Shown: positions 45,123 through 57,134 of the stretch, in pieces | How the letters are laid out: each line of letters opens with the position of its first letter | Position numbering within the stretch: position 1 is the stretch's first letter | Source of the DNA: Erythroxylum novogranatense | Taxonomy: Eukaryota; Streptophyta; Magnoliopsida; Malpighiales; Erythroxylaceae | Assembly: GCA_029891385.1 (NCBI GenBank) | Contig: CM057228.1 | Coordinates: forward strand, 61,015,783 to 61,079,782 | Reading direction: 5' to 3' | Length of the DNA stretch: 64,000 nucleotides | The notes under the pieces: generated by a model | What the model saw: the letters and a program-made list of their open reading frames with translations, nothing else | What the model was told of the DNA's origin: nothing | The model's database searches: none | Program-made: the position numbers and the translations under genes

Positions 45123-47510
45123 TGTAACATCCCGTCACCGATGGGATGTGTACAGTTCATTACATTCGTATTTGTGCATGTGCATGCATTATAGTATATT
45201 GTATAATTAGCCTTTGTACGTACATGCATGTATGACATATTTCCGATTTGATTTGGAAATTTATTTGGGTTAATTGATCTGTGAGAAATTTAATTGGTAT
45301 AAGAAATGAGAAATTGGAGATTGTAAAATGAAATCTGGAAATGATTAGGGCAAGTATGATAATTAGGTCAAATTAGGTTCGAGAATTTGATTTGAGTTAG
45401 AAATGAGATTTGGGAAGTTGAATTGTGAAATTGGAGTATATGCTAATGAGTTTTCTATTTTTATGGATTTATAGAAATTTTTCTGGAATTTTCAGAGCAA
45501 TAGGCCCGGACTGAAAAATTTGATAAATGACTGGTTGATTGAATATCCGGTTCCGAAATTGATTATCCTATGGCACGGACAGGTTAGAAATTTGATTTGA
45601 GGAATTATGGTTTAGCCATTACAATTCGGAAGAAATTAAAATTTGAAATTGATTTGAGGTGGTTTGGATCCGGACTGGTGGTAAGCATTCTAGCCAAACA
45701 AGCCCTTGTCTTTATATATATATATATATATATATATATGCCCTACCTTTGAATTTCTTCTCCCACGACATTTGCTTCTTCTTCTTCGTTCTCTTCTTCC
45801 TCTTCTTGACCAATTTCTCTTAGAGATTTGAGGTTCTTCATCAAGTAAGTTACTTGTAACTTGTTTTATATAGTTTGATTGGTTGATTTATAGAGTTTAT
45901 TAGAGGATTAAACATGAAAATCTAAGGATTTGGGTTTAAGATTTCCGAAAGTTGGTTTTCAGTGGTTTTAGGGTTGAATTTTAGGGAATTTGATTGTTTG
46001 ATGAAATAGAAACTAAAGACTTGTTGTATGATATGTATGGATTTATTTATGAGTGGTTTGTGAGAAGAAAATCTGGATTTGGAACTGAAATCTGTCGAAA
46101 ATCTGGGTTTTTCGGGCGTGTAATTGCTTTCGCCGCGACGTGCGCGACGTCTGAAGAACACGCCATGACGTGGGGAAGCCTGGGCTGGCGAGGAGGACAA
46201 GGCATACGTCGAACGAACAGCGTCGTCGTCATGACGTGGGATGCCCGATTCGCCGCGGCGTTATTTCGCCCGATAATGAAATTAGGGTTTTAATATTTGG
46301 AGTTTAGGCAATTGAGGATCTATTTGGCTATGGATTAAATTCAATTTGGAGATTTTGAATTTGGAAATTAGAAATTTAGTTCGGGAATTAAGGATTGAGA
46401 TCGGAAATTGAATTAGGTGGAAATGTCATAATTTGCATAGTATGTACATGATTTGATTCATATGCATAATTAAGCATCGAATTGGTACCGATAATAATGT
46501 TATGTATATTTTGATTGATATAGCGGCTCAGCGGATGCCGATTATCCGACATAGGGAGACTTCGGCAGAGCTTCGGAAGTTACGAGGTGAGTAACCTAGT
46601 TGGTTTCTCAATCTCTAATGTGCTATGTGCCTTGTATGTGAATTATTTGTGATTACGATTAAATGATTTGCATGAGATATATCGGTATAAATTGTGAAAG
46701 CATGCTAGGCATGATTAGAAATCGATGAAGCGGTTGTGGTGGAGCACATTACGATCGAGTGGAGCTACAAGCTCATCAATTGTGATAAGTGAAAAGGATT
46801 AGTGAATACCCGAGGGCTCTCCTATCCTTAGTGCGCGTGGTGTAGTGTATACCCGAGGGCTCTCTACCCCGAAAACGCGATTACGTGTGATGTGCCCGTA
46901 AATGGGATAACTCGATGCCCATCACAACACTAATAATGGCTGGAAATCATTGTGCATACGATGCGTGTTTATGCTATGGACTAATTGCGGTGTGTGATTT
47001 TGATGTTGTGAATTTCGAGTTATGATATGTGTTGCTTTTGTACGCAATTGTGCGTAATGCATGAATTGGGTAAACCATCGATGATGGTTACTCATTGAGT
47101 TTCACAAACTCACCCAAATTGCGATTATATTTTTCAGAGACGGTAATGTGACTCTAGCTCCGGATTTTGAGACTTTTCTGCTTTGTATGTGCAAGAAGAG
47201 GAGCATGGCCCATGTGTCGGTCATTGGGGATCCTTTGGGATATTTTGGGATGACCTAGATAGAGCTTCTTGTTTATTTTAGACATATGTAGTTGTAAATT
47301 ATGACGGATATTGTATTTAGGATTCTGAATGCAATGAGAAGTACTCTTTGGTTTTGAAATTTAGTGATTGTGATCTTCTTTGCTTTGATTATATTGATGC
47401 CATGAGGTTTTAATAGAATCGATTGTTTGGTAGTGCACCCTCATCGTAAGGTGTGTATCAGTGCGACCTACGGCGTGTCGGTGTATGCTCTACTACGGTG
47501 AGGGGCTACA
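45123..47510 (+). repeat. Element E 5' LTR
   Basis: Starts with a hairpin ACATCCC/GGGATGT inside the first 25 bases. A (TA)n run at 45713-45739 may contain the TATA box. The palindrome region is 46131-46260, with perfect CGTCATGACG (46227-46236) and CGCCGCGGCG (46251-46260). The primer site after it is damaged (tggtaatatcgagc, 47512-47525). Confidence 0.95.
46131..46260. repeat. CpG palindromes in element E 5' LTR
   Basis: CGCCGCGACG, CGCCATGACG, CGTCATGACG and CGCCGCGGCG have centres at 46135.5, 46165.5, 46231.5 and 46255.5; degenerate copies lie near 46191 and 46211. The 3' LTR equivalent (53053-53210) differs by about 20 extra bases and includes perfect ACGTCGCGACGT at 53176-53187. Confidence 0.75.
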
Positions 47511-47687
47511 TTGGTAATATCGAGCATGGTTTGGCATCTTTTGGGCATAGTATGTTTTAGGCTTGAATTTCGTAAGAAAGCAAGAAATTGATCAGAATTG
47601 TGATTTTATTGTAGGTCATCCGTCTTTGGTGATCAGGTCGATCACTCAGCTGACCAAGGATCAGTAGGAGCTAGTAGAGAGTCCTCT

Positions 47688-48800
47688 ATGCCTATATATG
47701 AGGAGCAGCCTCTAGTAGTTCCCATGAGACGGGAACGGAGGTATGATCGCTGCGTGGCGAAATTTGTCGATTTCTGGCGATCTGAGACCTCGCCGAGGCC
47801 GAGGTTGGTTAGAGAGGACCGAGCGGGTCCTGGACCAGATGGATTGTGATGCTGAGGAGAAGTTCGATTACACTGTCTCTTTGCTTCAGGGTCCAGCGTA
47901 TCAGTGGTGGAAGACTGTCCCGGGGAGTTCCACCAGACCTTGTGTTTTGACTTGAGCGGATTTTCTGAGAGCTTTCCGAGATAATTATACGCCTAGGGTT
48001 TATATGGAGATGAAGATGCAGGAGTTTCTGGATTTGAGACAGGGGTCTATGGCAGTGGCCGATTATGAGGTCCGGTTTAATGAGTTGTCGGCATATGCGT
48101 CTGTTTTGATTTCTTCTGAGGCAGATCGGTGTCGGAGATTTGAGGGAGGGCTGAATCTGGACATTCGTACCAGGTTAGCCCGGTCAGATATGGGCACCTT
48201 TGTGGCCGAGGTCATTGCAGTCAGATCGGCGACTTTTGAGACAAAGCAGAGTTGAGGTTGGTCGGGGATCTCGGAGTAAGAGATCCAAGGATAGCTGTGT
48301 AGTTCGGGAGGAGCTTTAGCAGACGCCGAGGCGAGCTGAGATTTTGGAGGTCCCAGGCGATCTGGTTCGATTGAGAGGCGATTTGGGCGGTCGGGTAGCG
48401 ATGGCGATGGTCGAGGCTCGGTCGACTTCCTCCTCTCGTGTGAGTTTTGTGAGAGGAGGCATAGTGGGAGTGTTGGAGGTTCACTGGAGCTTGTTTGAGA
48501 TGTGGCCCGATGGAGCATCGATTCGACATTGTCGAGATTGTGGGAGCTCGACCGCTTCGAGTGGGAGAGCTGGTAGTAGTACGATGCAAAGCAGAGCCGA
48601 GGTAGTGGACTGGATTGAAGCGAGGCAGAGCTCAGTGGAGCTGGAGATTCTTTATGGGGTCGGAGAGTCGGGGTAGTCGGCCGCGATCTCGAGCCGTGGT
48701 CTATGACGAGGCGGAGGCCCAGACTCTCGAGATGTGGTCGAGTTTGCTTCGCTTCGATTTTGAGGTGTATGCATTGATAGATCCGTGGTCCACGATTCAT
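47688..48800 (+). pseudogene. gag: Element E gag pseudogene
   Basis: The start is taken as the ATG at 47688 by alignment to D's gag. Readable parts are RTERVLDQMDCDAEEKFDY and LLQGPAYQWWKTVPGSS (47743-47955), then MKMQEFLDLRQGSMAVADYEVRFNELSAYA and CRRFEGGLNLDIRTRLARSDMGTF (48004-48255). Beyond that the zinc-knuckle region is scrambled by small deletions and only word-level similarity to D remains. Not translatable as one protein. Confidence 0.8.
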
Positions 48801-48845
48801 TTATTGCACGTTTGTGGCATGTAGATTGCATGTGCATAGAGATGC

Positions 48846-50454
48846 TTGATATGGGTTGCGGTGAGTACACCTTTGGGTAGTACCACCGCTTTAGGCGAGA
48901 TCTCAGGGATGCCCGATTCTAGTAGATCGGTGATATTGAGTGCAGATTTGATTGTGATGCCTCTTCGAGAGATTGAGGTGATTTTGGGGATGGACTGGCT
49001 CACTGCCCATAGGGCGATTATAGATTGCTATACTAAGGAGGTTGTATTAGAGTCTCTGGTCGGTAGAAACATTTTTGAGGTGTTAGTCAGCGATGCCAGC
49101 CAGGATGATTTCGTTTGTGAGTGCTTTGAGATTGATGCGAGGTGGCTGTGAGGCTTGTTTGGAGCATGTGGTAGACTCTAGAGTGCAACAGAGGTTGCAG
49201 GATGTCCCTGTGATCTGGGAGTTCCAGATGTGTTTCCGAGGAGTTCTGGGTTTGCCACGGATCGGGAGGCGAGTTCGAGATAGACCTCGTTCCAGGTACC
49301 GCTCCTATATCGATACCTCCGTATAGGATGGCACCGGTGGAACTGAGGGAGCTTAAGGCTCAGCTTCAGGAGTTATTGGATAAGGGGTTCATTAGGCCGA
49401 GTGTGTCGCCGTGGGGAGCTCCGGTATTGTTTGTGAAGAAGAAGGACGGGACTATGAGGCTTTGCATCGATTATAGGCAGCTTAATCGGGTTACTGTCAA
49501 GAATAAGTACCCACTGCCTAGGATCGATGATCTCTTTGATCAGTTGCAGGGAGCTCAGGTGTTTACCAAATTGGATTTGAGGTCTGGTTACTATCAGTTG
49601 AAGATCGCAGAGGCCGATGTGCCTAAGAGTGCTTTCAGGAGCAGGTATGGACATTACGAGTTTTTAGTGATGCCATTCGGGTTGACCAATGCCCCGGCAG
49701 CCTTCATGGCCTTGATGAATAGGGTCTTTCAGCCATACCTGGATCAGTTTGTGATCGTATTCATTGATGATATCTTGGTATATTCGAGGTCTAGACAGGA
49801 GCATGCAAAGCATCTGAGAGTTATGCTGCAGATTATGAGAGACAGGCATCTGTATGCCAAATTCACTAAGTGTGAATTTTGGCTGGATGAGGTGGTGTTT
49901 CTAGGCCACATTGTGTCTGGTGAGGGTATCCGGGTGGATCCTCACAAAATTGAGGCGGTGAGGAGTTGGGAGATTCCGAGGCGATATGCGAGTTGAGGAG
50001 TTTCCTCGGATTGGCAGGATATTACCGGAGGTTTGTCGAGGGGTTTTCTGTGATCTCCGCCCCTTTGACAAGACTTCTGAGGAAGAGTGTGGCCTTCAGA
50101 TGGACAGATGAATGTCAGAGGAGTTTCGATGAGTTGATACATCGGTTGACTATGGCGCCGGTGTTAGCCTTGCCATCTGGATCAGGAGGTTTCGAGGTTT
50201 ATAGTGATGCTTCGCAGCTAGGTTTAGGCTGTGTTCTGATGCAGCATGGGAGAGTCATAGCGTATGCATCGAGACATTTGAGAGCCCATGAGGGTAATTA
50301 TCCCGTGCATGACTTGGAGTTAGCGGCTGTGGTGTTTGCTCTGAAGATCTGGAGACATTATTTGTATGGGGAGACGTTCCAGATCTTCACCGACCATAAG
50401 AGCTTGAGGTACTTGTTGAGTCACGGAGCTGAATCGAAGCGAGGAGATGGTTAG
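48846..50454 (+). pseudogene. pol: Element E protease, RT and RNase H pseudogene
   Basis: The protease C-terminal half reads VILGMDWLTAHRAIIDCYT (about 48978-49035). RT is open from 49328 to 49996 with [24 protein letters not shown] and [10 protein letters not shown] frameshift at about 49980 moves the connection and RNase H to 49966-50454, with [33 protein letters not shown] and [10 protein letters not shown]. The frame then fails. The RT core has no visible inactivating change, and it is the best preserved RT of the D/E family here. Confidence 0.88.
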
Positions 50455-51757
50455 AGCTGCTAAGGATTACGATTGACTATCGAGTACCACCCAGGAAGGC
50501 CAATGTGGTGGCTGATGCATTGAGTGGGAGATCGCATGGTAGTGCATTGATTCGTGTTTCGAGGTTGCCATGCTTAGTTTAGTTGAGAGCACTTAATGTG
50601 CGATAGATTTGAGTCGGGATGGAGTTACGATTGCGACTCGAGGGTGAGGCCGATTGCATGGCGGATTAGGAGAGTGTAGGATCGGGATCGGTATTGGTTA
50701 GATTGATTGTGAGTCGATCGGGATGGCGATCTGAGTTTGGTGAGGATGACACTTTGTGGATGGGCGGAGGTTGTGTGTTCCCGATGTAGATGATCTGGCG
50801 TGAGATTTTGGAGGAGGCTCATTTGGCGCTTATGCCATGCATCCAGAGTCACCAAGATGTATCGTACTCTTAAGTTACATTTTGGTGGCGAGCATGAAGA
50901 GGCATGTGGCGGAGTATGTTTCTCGGTGTTTGGCGTGTCGTGAGTTAAGTGAGCACGTGCCCCGATTGGAGGCAGATTCGTTGCCCATTCAGTGGAAATG
51001 GGAGCGATTTCGATGGATTTTATCATGGGGTTGCCCGGACGCCGAGACACAGTGATGCTATACGGGTCATAGTGGACCGATTGATAAATCGGCTCACTTC
51101 TTGCCGATGAGGAGAGCAATACCCTCGATCGGTTGGCCCGAAGTATGTGGCGAGATAGTTCATTGCATGGGGTCCCGATTTGATAGTGTCGATAGGGATC
51201 CGTGTTTACTTCTAGATTCGGAGGAGTCTGCGATCGGCTATAGATGCAGATTGAACTTGATCGGCGTTTCATCCTCGAGACGGATGGGCGAGTGAGAGGA
51301 CTATTGAGATTGTTGAGGATATGTTGAGAGCTGTGTGTTGGAGTTTCGAGGTGCATGGGATCGATGTTGCCTCTGGTAGAGTTTGTATACAATAATCGCA
51401 TCAGAGTAGCATTGGTATGGCACCCACGAGGCATTATATGGACGTCAGTGTAGATCCCTCTTTCTTTGGGATGAAGAGGGTATGAGGATGTTAGAGGGTC
51501 CCGAGGTGATCCAGACACAGATGGTAAGGTCGGTGATTGAGTCGCATTAAAGCGGCTCAAGACGAGCGAAGAGTTATGTGGATCAAAGATCGGCGAGAGA
51601 TGGAGTATCTTGTGGGAGATAGAGTGTTCTTAGAGTGTCTCCGTGAGAGGAGTTCTCGATTTGGTCATAAGGGCAAGTTGAGTCCTCGGTATATCGGTCC
51701 GTATGAGATTACCGAGAGGATAGGACCGTTGGCCTCTGAGTTGGCGTTACGAGTGAG
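50455..51757 (+). pseudogene. pol: Element E integrase remnant
   Basis: Only fragments can be read in shifting frames: KRHVAEYVSRCLAC (about 50892), VGDRVF and [16 protein letters not shown] (51617-51712). Compared with D the region has many one- to several-base losses. Catalytic residues cannot be followed in one frame. Confidence 0.75.
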
Positions 51758-52063
51758 ATGTCTCAGTTGTATGATGTGTTCCATGTGAGCATGCTCCGGA
51801 GATATCGATCAGACCCGACTCATGTGATTCCAGCTCAGGAGATAGAGATTGCCAGTGACTTGAGTTATATTGAGGAGCCGGTGCGGATTATTGGATCGCG
51901 GGTCAAGCAGTTGAGGTCCCGGGTTATTCCATTGGTGAAAGTCCTTTGGAAGAACCATTCATCCGAGGAGGCGACTTGGGAAACTGAGGAGCACATGAGG
52001 AGACAGTACCCTCATCTGTTTGATCAGTCAGGTAAGAAAATTTCGGGACGAAATTTTTATTAG
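51758..52063 (+). pseudogene. pol: Element E chromodomain, open
   Basis: The 101-codon frame reads FHVSMLRRYRSDPTHVIPAQ, then LSYIEEPVRIIGSRVKQLR, VIPLVKVLWKNHSSEEATWE and YPHLFDQSG. Both tryptophans that became stops in A or D are kept here. Chromodomains of this type bind modified histone tails and steer insertion into heterochromatin. It is the tail of pol, not a separate gene. Confidence 0.85.
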
Positions 52064-52074
52064 GAGGGGAGAAT

Positions 52075-54464
52075 TGTAACATCCCGTCACCGATGGGATG
52101 TGCGATTCATTACATTAAAGATTTGTACATGTGCATGCATTATAGTATATTGTATAATTGGCCTTTATGCGTACATGCATGTATGACATATTTCCGATTT
52201 GATTTGGAAATTTATTTGGGTTAATTGATCATGAGAAATTTAATTGGTATAAGAAATGAGAAATTGGAGATTGTAAAATGAAATCTGGAAATGATTAGGG
52301 CAAGTATGATAATTAGGTCAAATTAGGTTCGAGAATTTGATTTGAGTTAGAAATGAGATTTGGGAAGTTGAATTGTGAAATTGGAGTATATGCTAATGAG
52401 TTTTCTATTTTGTGGATTTATAGAAATTTTACGGAATTTTGAGACAATAGGCGGATGGAAAATTTGATAAATGGTAGTTGATTGAATATCCGGTTCGAAA
52501 TTGATTATCTATGGCAGACAGGTTAGAAATTTGATTTGAGGAATTATGGTTTAGCCATTAGAATTAGGAAGAAATTAGAATTTGAAATTGATTTGAGGTG
52601 GTTTGGATCCGGATGGTGGTAAGCATTCTAGCCAAACAAGCCCTTGTCTTTATATATATATATATATATATGCCCTACCTTTAATTTCTTCTCCCACGAC
52701 ATTTGCTTCTTCTTCTTTCTCTTCTTCCTCTTCTTGACCAATTTCTCTTGGAGATTTGAGGTTCTTCATCAAGTAAGTTACTTCTAACTTGTTTTATATA
52801 GTTTGATTGGTTGATTTATAGAGTTTATTAGAGGATTAAACATGAAAATCTAAGGATTTGGGTTTAAGATTTCGAAAGTTGGTTTCAGTGATTTTAGGGT
52901 TGAATTTTAGGAATTTGATTGTTTGATGAAATAGAAACTAAAGACTTGTTGTATGATATGTATGGATTTATTTAGGAGTGGTTTGTGAGAAGAAAATCTG
53001 GATTTGGGCTGAAATCATCGAAAATCTGGGTTTTAAGGCGTGTCATAATTGCTTTCGTTGACGCGGCGCGACGTCTGAAGAACACGCCATGACGAACAAT
53101 TGTTTCAGTCGTGCATGACGTGGGCGGCCTTATTGGCGAGGAGGACAAGGCATACATCGCAACGAACGCGTGCGTACGTCGCGACGTGGGATGTCCGATT
53201 CGCCGCGGCGTTATTTCGCCCGATAATGAAATTAGGGTTTTAATATTTGGAGTTTAGGCAATTGAGGATCTATTTGGCTATGGATTAAATTCAATTTGAG
53301 ATTTTGAATTTGGAAATTAGAAATTTAGTTTGGGAATTAAGGATTGAGATCGGAAATTGAATTAGGTGGAAATGTCATAATTTGCATAGTATGTACATGA
53401 TTTGATTCATATGCATAATTAAGCATCGAATTGGTACCGATAATAATGTTATGTATATTTTGATTGATATAGCGGCTCAGCGGATCGCCGATTATCGACA
53501 TAGGGAGACTTCCAAGAGTTCGGAAGTTACGAGGTGAGTAACCTAGTTGGTTTCTCAATCTCTAATGTGCTATGTGCCTTGTATGTGAATTATTTGTGAT
53601 TACGATTAAATGATTTGCATGAGATATATCGGTATAAATTGTGAAAGCATCTAGGCATGATTAGAAATCGATGGCGATAGTTGTGATTGGGCACATTACG
53701 ATCCGAGTGGAGCTACAAGCTCATCAATTGTGATAAGTGAAAAGGATTAGTGAATACCGGAGGACTCTCCTATCCCTAGTGCTTGCGTGGGCTGTAGTGT
53801 ATACCCGAGGGCTCTCCTACCCCGAAAATGCGATTACGTGTGATGTGCCCGAAATGGGATAACTCGGCCTTGATCCAACACTAATAATGAACTGGAAATC
53901 ATTATGCATACGATGCGTGTTTATGCTATGGACTAACTTGCCCGATGTGTGATTTTGATGTTGTGAATTTCGAGTTATGATATGTGTTGCTTTATGCGCA
54001 ATTGTGCGTAATGCATGAATTGGGTAAACCATCGATGATGGTTACTCATTGAGTTTATAAACTCACCCAAATTGCGACTATTTTTCAGAGACGGGTAGTG
54101 TGACTCTAGCTCGGATTTTGAGACTTTTCTGCTTGTGTGTCTTTGGCAAGAGGAGCATGGCCCATGTGTCGGTCATTGGGGATCCTTTGGGATATTTTGG
54201 GATGACCTAGATAGAGCTTCTTGTTTATTTTAGACATATGTAGTTGTAAATTATGACCGGATATTGTATTTAGGATTTACGAATGCAATGAGAAATACTC
54301 TTTGGTTTCGAAATTTAGTGATTGTGATCTTACTGCTTTGATTATATTGATGCCATGAGGTTTTAATAGAATCGATTGTTTGGTAGTGCACCCTCATCGT
54401 AAGGTGTGTATCGGTACGACCTACGGGCGTATCGGTGTATGCTCTACGGTAAGGGGGCGCTACA
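52075..54464 (+). repeat. Element E 3' LTR
   Basis: Begins after the purine tract AGGAGGGGAGAAT. Compared with the 5' LTR it is mostly the same sequence with many small losses, often of C or CT, and a shorter (TA)n run (52651-52671). Confidence 0.95.
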
Positions 54465-54469
54465 CTTAT

Positions 54470-54574
54470 AATATGATACTTCATAGGATCTTTCCAAGAA
54501 GAGTAGTTAGTACCATTAAACAAAGGAGGGCGATTATTAGTGTTACCTTCATCCGCTAGATTATTGTGTGCCAT
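54470..54574 (-). pseudogene. gag: Element C gag, N-terminal part cut by E
   Basis: Minus strand. The start ATG is at 54574-54572, about 15 bases after the primer site. The first 35 codons (MAHNNLADEG, RPPLFNGTNYSSWKDPMKYH) are the Sirevirus-type gag N-terminus, cut at 54469 by E. Confidence 0.88.
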
Positions 54575-54588
54575 CCCTGGATACTTTT

Positions 54589-54600
54589 GCTCTGATACTA
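54589..54600 (-). promoter_or_regulatory. Element C primer-binding site
   Basis: The minus strand reads TAGTATCAGAGC, one change from the initiator-Met site, two bases from the LTR. Confidence 0.9.
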
Positions 54601-54602
54601 AT

Positions 54603-55665
54603 TGTAAACGATCTAGAAGGGGGGGTTGAATAGATCTTTAAACCTTTTCGTAAAGTTCTACAAAAAATCAGAAGGTAATTCACACAAAAACAAGTTAAAC
54701 AAATTTAAATGCAAAGAATAGAGAAGAAAAGCAAACACTATTTTTATAAAGGTTCGGTGCTAAGACCTATGTCCTCTACCTAAGCTCCCACTTAAGATTT
54801 GGCAAACCACTTTACTGCACACTTTTTAGTTTAGTGTGAACTCTTATAACACCACTTGATTTTCGGCTCAAGTTATCTTTACAACTGATTTGTTTTTCGG
54901 CACAAATCCCACCTCCCAAGTGAATTTTCACTAATCACTCAACTCACAATAATAATGACATAAAGATGAAAGAACAATGCTCAATACAAATTTGAAACAA
55001 GATAAGAGCAATGTAGAATAAGTTTGGAACAATAGTGGAATTCTTTAGCTTTTTGGACTTCAGTATATAGATCCCTTGACTTTCCACTATTTATCTGGAG
55101 ACTAGAGATGAATATATCCGTTGTAAATCCTCTTCTAGCCGTTGCATGATTTCTTATGGACGTTGCTTGATTTCTTCCTTTCCATTTATAAATGATTCAG
55201 ACACATCTTGTTCAGCTCTACCTGATAGTCGACTAGTTGAGCTATTATAGTTGACTAGTATCAACGTTTTTTGCTGCAGGTTTCATCTCCACTCTTCGAT
55301 CAGTCGACTAGTTCCATGATAGTCGACTAGTGCTCCTATCCTCTTGATTTGTAGTTGACTTGTTTCAAGCCCCATCTGATGATCCTTAATTTATTAGATC
55401 CTTAATTTATTAATCGACTTGTGGTATGTTGGTCGACTTGTGCTGAATCCAACGGATATATTTATTCGGATCTTCCCATAATCTTCACGTTTAATTCTCT
55501 ATCATGTTGAAGATTACTTCCTTCTTGATTTCACCATGATTTATAATGCTTTCTAGAATTATTTCAATCCAAAACACCTGAAATAATTTCTTAACAAATT
55601 TTACACATTTTATTATTATCAAAACATAAGTGGGATTTAATTTGTCAACCACCATTGGTCCAACA
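54603..55665 (-). repeat. Element C 5' LTR
   Basis: Partner of 8800-9864. It has a tandem copy of gatccttaatttatta (55381-55396 and 55397-55412), and lacks about 19 bases between two palindromes of pair three (near 55353). Several TCGA centres have become TTGA. Confidence 0.95.
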
Positions 55666-55670
55666 AACAT

Positions 55671-57134
55671 ACTACTGCTACATTTTTCATATCATCTTCA
55701 AATTATGATTCTAGATTTTACCCTAACACGCCGTATACTAAGTTCACCTTTTCTACTTCGTTTACTCCTCCTTCTCAACTCCATTTCAACCTATAAACAA
55801 ATTATAGTCCATGATTGATCAAGAATACTAATAACAAAGCATACACATATATACACATTCCTCATCAACTTCCTACACATATTCAATTTCATTTTCACTT
55901 TCATTTCACTTCTAACTATCACCTTAATTCTTCCCATTTCAAGATACCACATTACTCCGTTTCTTTAACTTTAGACTCCTTTTATTTCATCATAAGAACA
56001 CCCAAAGCGGTTTACATTAATTCATCAAGAAAATAAAACAAAAACTTATTATGTATCCAGTTTTTCTGTACTTTTTCTTCCGTTCATTAAGAGTTCGTTC
56101 TAACTCTACATCATCCCTATATCAATTTATGAATCATTAATTGCCACATATATAAAAACAAGACATTAATCCACCCACATTACTCATTCACATTTTAGCA
56201 TATACCTATCCTCATTTTTTGAACATGTAACTCTCAAATATCATCAAATCATGCTGCATCCAACAAATCAAGAAGAGCGATGCTTATGCTTACTTGTCTA
56301 GCTTTAAGATTCTTCAAACTCTTCAAGATCCCTCTTAACCCTAGCTTTCTTCTCTCACACGTGCATCATCATTCAAGGGTGGTACGGTTGGGTGTTTTAG
56401 CAACAAAAAGGAGATAGTAAAGTATTTAACTGGCTAGTGATGGAGGAAAGAAAGGTTCAACCTTATGGCTTGGAGAAGAAAGTATCGCGAGTGAAGAAGA
56501 ATAATGGAGAAGATGAAGAAATGAAGAAGAAGGAGAACAAAGCATATGTCATTTTTGGAAAGTGAAAGACAAAAACATGGTCTTTCACTTTATAAAAACA
56601 TGGTTCAACAAGTGCTGTGGCAAGTGACACATGTCATTTCTCACATGTCACTTTCCCATGGTTCCTTTTGGTCTTGTCTCCAATTTCTAATCTAATTGAG
56701 TCCTAATTTTCTATGACATATGTCATTAAATCCCAAGGTCATAAATAAAAATTTCTATTCCCTTTTGACATTTATTTCTACTACTATTTATCAATTGTTT
56801 AGCCACTTGGCATTTTTCCTAATCCAAAATACCCAACAATTTCCATAATTTTCTTCAAAAATTCCAAAAATTCTAAATCAGCAAATACACTCTCCAAATC
56901 AATTTTCAACACATAAAAACCACAATCTCAATAACCATCAAATTTAAAAACAATTATATCTAGAATGTCAAGGAATGTATGTACAATCATTTTAATTTGT
57001 GAAAAAATTCAAATTTACGTGCGAATATACTAACATTATAGATGAGCATGAAATGGATTTTCTTAATCTGTGTTTGATCTCACATGTACCAAATTTTAGA
57101 ATTCTAACCCTTAGTATGGGAATAGGATGTTACA
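55671..57134 (-). repeat. Element K LTR, right segment
   Basis: On the minus strand it starts TGTAACATCC at 57134, right after a purine tract, as in D and E. No gene is seen; the sequence is AT-rich with few clear landmarks. It joins 8799 once C is taken out. Confidence 0.75.

Larger units (their letters stand above)
45123..54464 (+). mobile_element. Element E: Ty3/gypsy chromovirus (Tekay-like), inserted in C gag
   Basis: LTRs at 45123-47510 and 52075-54464 start TGTAACATCC and end GCTACA. CTTAT is duplicated at 45118-45122 and 54465-54469. E lies in codons near the start of C's gag, and the gag frames on both sides of E match each other. It is the same family as D, with a distinct LTR subfamily. 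Gag, protease and integrase are broken by dozens of tiny deletions, while RT and the chromodomain remain open. Confidence 0.95.
8800..55665 (-). mobile_element. Element C: Ty1/copia, Sirevirus-like, host of D and E
   Basis: Two LTRs of about 1.06 kb begin TGTTGG and end TTTACA on the minus strand. They lie 44.7 kb apart because two gypsy elements inserted between them. The 5-bp duplication AACAT flanks both outer ends (8795-8799 and 55666-55670), so this is one insertion. Minus-strand order is LTR, primer site, gag, protease, integrase, RT, RNase H, a long untranslated region with repeated polypurine tracts, LTR. The gag type, the long spacer and the repeated tracts fit Sireviruses. Element E interrupts gag, and D sits in the 3' untranslated region. 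Stops and frameshifts make it defective. Confidence 0.93.

Noticed and set aside
55671..57134. A host gene between C and I (several short ORFs)
   Set aside because: The right end is a gypsy LTR start with polypurine tract on the minus strand, and the ORFs are short and without known motifs.
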